Assembly (NCBI GenBank): GCA_964408185.1
Contig: CAYOYK010000053.1
Span: 1-16,158 of the forward strand
Direction of reading: 5' to 3'
Length of the DNA stretch: 16,158 bases
DNA from: CAYOYK01 sp964408185
GTDB lineage: Bacteria > Bacillota > Clostridia > Christensenellales > Aristaeellaceae
Part shown: positions 12,507 to 16,158 of the stretch, in pieces
How positions within the stretch are numbered: the first letter of the stretch is position 1
How the letters are laid out: each line of letters starts with the position of its first letter
Notes under the pieces: generated by a model
Seen by the model: the letters and a program-made list of their open reading frames with translations, nothing else
Database searches by the model: none
Told to the model about the DNA's origin: nothing
Made by a program: the position numbers and the translations under genes

Positions 12507-14138
12507 TCAGCGAAGCTGTGCCAGCCGTTCGGTCAGCCGCCGGTTCTCCGAGTAATCGACCGGGCAGTCGATCACAGCGGGCACGTCCTGACTGAACTCG
12601 TCCTCCAGCATGTCCGGCAGCTCGTCGGTGCGCGTCACGCGATAGCCTCGGCAGCCCATGCTCTCCGCCAGCGCGGCGAAATCCGGGTTTGTGAACGACG
12701 TAAAGCTCGTGTGGCCGTAGCGATCCTCCTGCTTCCACGAGATCAGCCCGTAGGCGCAGTCGTCGAAGATCAGCGTGACGAACGGCAGCCCCTCGCGCTT
12801 CGCCGTTTCCAGCTCCTGCATGTTCATCATAAAGCCGCCGTCGCCCGTGACCGCGAGCACGCGCTTTGTGGGATGCACCAGCCGCGCGGCAAGCGCGCCG
12901 GGCACGGCGATGCCCATGGTCGCAAACCCGTTTGAAATGACGCAGGAGTTCGGCTCGTAGCAGTTGTAGTGACGCGCGATCCACATCTTGTGCGCGCCCA
13001 CGTCGCTGAGCAGGATATCGCCCGCGCGCATCGCACCCCGCACGTCCGCGAGGATCCGCTGCGGCTTGGGCGGCCAAGACGCGTCCGCCGCGTCGCTTGC
13101 GTGCTCCTCCGCCATGCGTTTCCGCAGCGAAAGCGCCGCCTCCGGCTCCACGTCGCGCCGACCCAGCTGCGTCAGCCGCCGGAGCGCGTCGTTCATCTCG
13201 CCCACGACCTCGACCTCCGGCTGATAGAAGCGGTTGACGTGCGCCGCGCAGGTATTGATATGCACGATTTGCTTATCGCGGTTCGGATTGAGCCGCGACG
13301 GCGCAAGCTCCACCAGATCAAAGCCCACGCACAGCAGCAGGTCGGCCTCGGCGATCAGCAGGTCGGGATAATCCCGCTGCGGAATGCCGATCGTCCACAT
13401 CGCGTAGGGGTCGTCGCAGGAGATCACGCCCTTGGCCATCATCGTGTTGACCACCGGCAGGCGAAGCGCGTGCGCCAGCTCCGTAATCGCCGCCGATACG
13501 CCCGATCGCGCCGCGTCCGCGCCGACCAGCACCACTGGCGACTGCGCCTGACTGACCAGCTTGGCCGCGCGCGCCACGCACTCCAGATCGGCATATTCTA
13601 CCGGCGGCTCGTTATGGCGAAGCGGCTGCTCGCACGCGGGCAGCTCCCTGCGCGCCACATCGACCGGCAGGTCGATATGCGTTGCGCCTTTCTTATCGCT
13701 TTGCGCGTACTTGAATGCAAGCCGCGCGACCTCGCAGACCGTATCGGCCTGCATAATCATCTTCGTGCGCTTCGTCACCGGCTCGAAGATCTTGCCCAGA
13801 TCCAAGTACTGATGCCCCGTCAGGTGCATCCGTTCGGTGCTGACCTGTCCGGTAATCGCCACCAGCGGCGCGCCGTCGGAGTTTGCGTCCGCGATGCCGG
13901 TAATCAGGTTTGTCGCGCCCGGTCCGAGCGTGGCAAGGCACACGCCCGCGCGGCCCGTCAGCCTGCCGTACACATCCGCCATGAACGCCGCGCCCTGCTC
14001 GTGACGCGTGGTGATGAAGCGGATCGGCGAGCTCCTCAGCGCCTCCATCACCTCCATGTTTTCCTCTCCGGGGATTCCGAACACCACCTCCACGCCTTCC
14101 CGCACCAGACATTGCACCAGCATTTGCGCCGCGTTCAT
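12507..14138 (-). CDS. Acetolactate-synthase-like thiamine diphosphate enzyme (large subunit / AlsS type)
   Basis: A 543-residue enzyme of the pyruvate-decarboxylating TPP family, expected to condense two pyruvates to 2-acetolactate (branched-chain amino-acid or acetoin pathways). The N-terminal PYR domain has VFGIPGEENMEVMEAL and RHEQGAAFMADVYGRLTG with the activating Glu at 47, then GPGATNLITGIADANSDG. The middle domain contains SPVVLVGADAARSG and CVGFDLVE. The C-terminal PP domain has SNGFATMGIAVPGALAA and the TPP/metal motif GDGGFMMNMQE from 432, with DD at 459-460 in place of the usual NN. No regulatory small subunit (ilvN/ilvH) or other ilv gene adjoins it, which favours a catabolic AlsS-like enzyme, but related TPP enzymes cannot be excluded. 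An upstream TTG (14162) is in frame. The ATG at 14138 has GAGGG 7 bases before it and is the better start. Confidence 0.88.
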   Translation of the reverse strand: MNAAQMLVQCLVREGVEVVFGIPGEENMEVMEALRSSPIRFITTRHEQGAAFMADVYGRLTGRAGVCLATLGPGATNLITGIADANSDGAPLVAITGQVSTERMHLTGHQYLDLGKIFEPVTKRTKMIMQADTVCEVARLAFKYAQSDKKGATHIDLPVDVARRELPACEQPLRHNEPPVEYADLECVARAAKLVSQAQSPVVLVGADAARSGVSAAITELAHALRLPVVNTMMAKGVISCDDPYAMWTIGIPQRDYPDLLIAEADLLLCVGFDLVELAPSRLNPNRDKQIVHINTCAAHVNRFYQPEVEVVGEMNDALRRLTQLGRRDVEPEAALSLRKRMAEEHASDAADASWPPKPQRILADVRGAMRAGDILLSDVGAHKMWIARHYNCYEPNSCVISNGFATMGIAVPGALAARLVHPTKRVLAVTGDGGFMMNMQELETAKREGLPFVTLIFDDCAYGLISWKQEDRYGHTSFTSFTNPDFAALAESMGCRGYRVTRTDELPDMLEDEFSQDVPAVIDCPVDYSENRRLTERLAQLR

Positions 14139-14160
14139 TTGTCCGCCCTCATTTCCGTTC

Positions 14161-14203
14161 AAACAAAAAGCGAGCCTGCGCCGGTCACGCCGACGCTGCT
14201 CGC
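14161..14203 (-). terminator. Terminator-like hairpin in the 5' leader of the acetolactate-synthase gene
   Basis: GCGAGC pairs with GCTCGC, and inside it GCGTCGG pairs with CCGGCGC (one G-U pair) around a CGTGA loop. TTTTTGTTT follows at once. It begins about 9 bases after the predicted transcription start and ends 23 bases before the ATG, so it looks like an attenuator. It could otherwise be a 5' stabilising hairpin. Confidence 0.65.
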
Positions 14204-14207
14204 CCTT

Positions 14208-14230
14208 GAACAGTCCTTATTGTACTGTTC
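14208..14230. promoter_or_regulatory. Inverted repeat (operator) across the -10 box of the acetolactate-synthase promoter
   Basis: GAACAGT and ACTGTTC are perfect complements separated by 9 bases. The pair brackets the TACAAT box and the start site, the placement expected for a repressor operator. No regulator gene lies beside it, so the binding protein is unknown. Confidence 0.6.
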
Positions 14231-14246
14231 TGCGGCGATTTGTCAA
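14219..14246 (-). promoter_or_regulatory. Promoter of the acetolactate-synthase-like gene
   Basis: TTGACA, 16 bases, TACAAT on the minus strand, with the start site expected near 14212 and a leader of about 75 bases. Confidence 0.82.
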
Positions 14247-14287
14247 GAGAGAAGTATCAGGAAGAAAAGTAGAAGCGCCGATACGCA

Positions 14288-14317
14288 AAGCCCGAACCCA
14301 ATGATGGGTTCGGGCTT
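14288..14317. repeat. Hairpin repeat element, copy 1 (13-bp stem)
   Basis: AAGCCCGAACCCA pairs perfectly with TGGGTTCGGGCTT around a 4-base loop. The flanks (ACGCAAA before, TTGAA..GTTTGG after) and the core are shared with the copy at 16071-16097. The rest of 14247-14477 shows no gene. The stem could act as a bidirectional terminator, but neither side has a long T run. Confidence 0.8.
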
Positions 14318-14458
14318 GAAGGCGTTTGGTGCTTGCAACCAAGGTGGATACAAACGGACAATCGTAACAGGGAAGGCGTTTTGTTGCGATTGGCAGCTGT
14401 CGTAACAGAGGAGGAATGCGGAAGATAGATATGGATGGTCAATGAAACACGACATTGA

Positions 14459-14487
14459 TTGACTTGAATAACCAGTTGTGGTATATT
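14459..14487 (+). promoter_or_regulatory. Promoter-like sequence before the peptidase remnant
   Basis: TTGACT, 17 bases, TATATT. The match is good, but the gene behind it is broken, so it may be a relic or a chance match in AT-richer DNA. Confidence 0.35.
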
Positions 14488-14902
14488 TTAGCCGCGGTGA
14501 TTGTGATCAAAAAAAGTACGGCTATGCCTCCTTCATGGAGTTGCAGGCGAATTTTGTGAAGTACTATCATAACTTTGAGGTGATTGGCGTCGTGGTGCAG
14601 GATTCTGAAATCACCATCACCGAAAACATGGCGGATTTTTCGGTCTGGTTTGCATCATGGATATCGTTGGAGACGATCAAGCCGCTCAAAAGGAAGTGCT
14701 CGAATCCTACGCGCGAATGTGGGCGCAGCTTGGTACCGCAGCATTGCCGACAGACGGCTTTAATGTGAGGGACGTATATTCCTCCAATGGCGTAAGAGTA
14801 AACGCCTGCGTAGCATCGCCGGATGCCTTCTATGAAATCTATGATACCAGAGAGGAGGATGCCATGTATGTTGCGCCTGAGAACAGGCTGAAGCTGTGGT
14901 AA
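14478..14902 (+). pseudogene. C-terminal remnant of an M13-family (neprilysin/PepO-like) zinc metallopeptidase, frameshifted
   Basis: Two overlapping frames join into one M13 C-terminus. The first gives YASFMELQANFVKYYHNFEV and then ITITENMADF, matching the family's ENxAD block, whose Glu is the third zinc ligand and whose Asp is catalytic. The reading then breaks at a T5 run (14636-14640). With one more T it continues FGLVCIMDIVGDDQAAQKE. The second frame then reads ESYARMWAQLGTAALP, VRVNACVASPDAFYEIYD and MYVAPENRLKLW, the standard M13 ending (family pattern RVN...FxxxFx...MY.apE.Rv.iW). The first 500 residues or so, including HExxH, are absent, so it cannot be an active peptidase. An A7 run at 14509-14515 may hide a further shift. 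A sequencing error could explain a one-base slip but not the missing N-terminus. Confidence 0.75.
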
Positions 14903-14968
14903 GAAGGTTCACGGATTCATTTGAGGGAGAACAAAACACAAGTGAAAACAGATAGGAGTGGAAATCTA

Positions 14969-15445
14969 ATGCAGAGCAATCTAAAGGAAAAGTATATGGA
15001 TCCCAAAACCCCGGAGAACACCCTTTGGATCTACAGTCAGTTATTCATCGTCTTCGCCTTCATCAATATCATCATGCTGGCGTGGAGCTTTGCGGACGGA
15101 AGCATGAATGCACCGATGCTTGCCGACGCCATGGGCCTTTCTCAGGGGCTTGTGCAAGGCGTGGTGATCTGCGTGGCTGCCTTAGCGGTAATCGAGATCT
15201 TGATGGAGCTGTACATGGGCTACAAGGGGATAAAGCAAGCGCAGGGCAAAGGCAAGGGGCTGGGACACCTTGTTGTTGCAAAAATCGCCGCAGTTGTTAT
15301 TCTGATCACTGCGATCGCCGATGCATACAGCCTTTTCAGCAACCTGGCAGCCGCAACCTTTAGCAACTGGGCAAGCCTGCTCACAACGCTTTGCTGCCTT
15401 GCAATCATTGTATTGTATCATCACGCCGCAAAAGCCGTTGGGTAA
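14969..15445 (+). CDS. Four-helix integral membrane protein of unknown function
   Basis: A 158-residue protein with a short polar N-terminus (MQSNLKEKYMDPKTPENTLW) and four clear membrane segments: about 20-42 (IYSQLFIVFAFINIIMLAWSF), 62-84 (VQGVVICVAALAVIEILMEL), 100-122 (VVAKIAAVVILITAIADAYS) and 132-152 (WASLLTTLCCLAIIVLYH). The loop between helices 2 and 3 is basic and Gly-rich (GYKGIKQAQGKGKGLG), so it probably faces the cytoplasm. I do not recognise a family. The frame is open from 14921, but the ATG at 14969 has AGGAG 10 bases upstream and begins the protein cleanly. It follows the M13 remnant by 66 bases and is closed by a good terminator, so it seems to be an intact single gene. No promoter is obvious. 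Confidence 0.78.
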   Translation: MQSNLKEKYMDPKTPENTLWIYSQLFIVFAFINIIMLAWSFADGSMNAPMLADAMGLSQGLVQGVVICVAALAVIEILMELYMGYKGIKQAQGKGKGLGHLVVAKIAAVVILITAIADAYSLFSNLAAATFSNWASLLTTLCCLAIIVLYHHAAKAVG

Positions 15446-15479
15446 TGGAACAATTGTGGCGTCTATGTGGTGAAGCTAT

Positions 15480-15527
15480 CCAAGGATGCAAGTATGATAA
15501 TCGTGCATGCATCCTTGGTACATTTTT
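15480..15527 (+). terminator. Intrinsic terminator after the membrane-protein gene
   Basis: CCAAGGATGCA and TGCATCCTTGG form a perfect 11-bp stem with a 17-base loop, followed by TACATTTTT. It starts 34 bases past the stop codon. Confidence 0.75.
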
Positions 15528-15557
15528 GCACATTGTTTATCCTATTAGGACAAAGCA

Positions 15558-15944
15558 ATGATAATTAAGGAGACTGTGTCGACAAAGGATACGCTCAAGG
15601 CCCTCGAAGCGACCTCCGCGCTCACATGGGAGGAGCTTCATGCCGACGACAAGAGCCTATCGGATGTTGCCGACTGGCTTGCGTCCACTAAAGCGCTTTT
15701 CCGCGACGAGGTCGAATTCTTCATCACACCCGGACACCTTATGAACGAGTATTACGGACTTCACGTCGACAACGCCTATCCAGACGACTTGACGATTGTA
15801 TCCGTGGACGTGGGATGCTACGGCCCGATGAAGATTGCCATTCCGCGCTTTGCGGTGGGTGGGCGCTGGTTTGATGACATCGCGTACAAAACCGTCGCCA
15901 CGAGAATGACAGAGCGTGATTTTGGATTACCGAAAACGGCCTGA
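15558..15944 (+). CDS. Hypothetical soluble protein, 128 residues
   Basis: The frame encodes an acidic protein without signal peptide or membrane helix: MIIKETVSTKDTLKALEATS, a Trp/Asp-rich helical part (LTWEELHADDKSLSDVADWL), then a probable beta-rich half (EVEFFITPGHLMNEYYGLHV, LTIVSVDVGCYGPMKIAIP, VGGRWFDDIAYKTVATRM). Codon use is normal and the frame is long for AT-richer DNA. The ATG at 15558 has AGGA 7 bases before it, a modest ribosome site. A GTG at 15573 follows AAGGAG but only 3 bases away. I do not recognise a family and no partner gene is visible. It stands alone after a terminator, in the accessory-looking right end. Confidence 0.62.
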   Translation: MIIKETVSTKDTLKALEATSALTWEELHADDKSLSDVADWLASTKALFRDEVEFFITPGHLMNEYYGLHVDNAYPDDLTIVSVDVGCYGPMKIAIPRFAVGGRWFDDIAYKTVATRMTERDFGLPKTA

Positions 15945-16070
15945 GTTTGTATTATCGTTGACATCGTATCGTGTCGCCTATTCTACAGAATCAAGCCGTT
16001 TTTGTCATCTGAAGCTCAGACCGGCACGCGGTCAGCCTCATAGACGGATAGTGGTAGAGCGCAACACGCA

Positions 16071-16097
16071 AAATCCGAACCACAAGGGTTCGGATTT
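16071..16097. repeat. Hairpin repeat element, copy 2 (11-bp stem)
   Basis: AAATCCGAACC pairs with GGTTCGGATTT around a 5-base loop. Compared with copy 1, GC at the stem base is replaced by AT on both arms, so pairing is kept. The flanks ACGCAAA and TTGAA..GTTTGG are the same. The rest of 15945-16158 contains no gene I can support. Confidence 0.78.
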
Positions 16098-16158
16098 GAA
16101 CTGTTTGGAAAATGCTGATATTGTTGATACAATCGGGGGTGGGTGCACTCTGAAACGG

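Noticed and set aside
12969..14405. A 478-codon plus-strand frame opposite the acetolactate-synthase gene
   Set aside because: It is an antisense shadow, rich in Arg and His, that continues through the promoter and leader and has no ribosome site.
14442..14515. Extending the peptidase remnant upstream by assuming shifts at the ATTG duplication and the A7 run (reading LNNQLWYILAAVIVIKK)
   Set aside because: This stretch does not resemble the M13 region that should precede the remnant, and it overlaps a promoter-like sequence, so it was left out of the homology claim.
15958..15984. TTGACA ... TATTCT as a promoter after the 128-residue ORF
   Set aside because: The spacer is only 15 bases, the -10 box is poor, and no gene follows within the window.
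14288..16097. GGTTCG in the two hairpins considered as tRNA T-arms
   Set aside because: No acceptor, D or anticodon stems surround them, and the hairpins stand alone.

Overview
The window looks like chromosomal DNA of a high-GC, Gram-positive-type anaerobe of the class Clostridia (gut or rumen type). The reasons are the paired glgC/glgD glycogen genes, a BlaI/M56 repressor-protease pair, strong AAGGAGG-type ribosome sites, consensus TTGACA/TATAAT promoters and the absence of any phage or transposase gene. The exact genus cannot be read from the sequence.

Left block (1-3727, minus strand): a glycogen synthesis operon read leftwards from one good promoter (3699-3727), in the order glgB, a 54-codon basic ORF coupled to glgB by an ATGA overlap, glgC, and the start of glgD, which runs off the edge. 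Next comes a divergent plus-strand operon (3931-8121): a consensus promoter with a perfect palindrome at its start site, a BlaI/MecI-type repressor, a BlaR1-like M56 membrane metalloprotease whose outside part carries SH3-like and PepSY-like modules instead of a penicillin sensor, and a secreted beta-propeller protein, closed by a hairpin terminator.

The 8122-8501 gap holds no gene but is full of short direct and inverted repeats. The minus-strand block 8502-12473 is a complete polar amino-acid ABC importer in the order ATPase, binding protein, permease, permease (the gluABCD order), followed by a cytidylate-kinase-like gene. Its leader and the gap after the binding-protein gene carry terminator-like hairpins. 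Upstream of it, also on the minus strand, is an acetolactate-synthase-like thiamine diphosphate enzyme. It has its own promoter, a palindrome across the -10 box and a terminator-like hairpin at the 5' end of its message.

The right end (about 14250-16158) is visibly richer in A and T and looks accessory: a broken C-terminal remnant of an M13 (neprilysin/PepO) metallopeptidase with a frameshift in a T5 run, a four-helix membrane protein and a soluble protein that I do not recognise, and two copies of a hairpin element whose stems differ by compensatory changes. The most interesting items are the BlaI/M56/propeller sensing module with its visible operator, the two 5' leaders with operator or attenuator structure, the small coupled ORF in the glycogen operon, and the covarying hairpin repeats.
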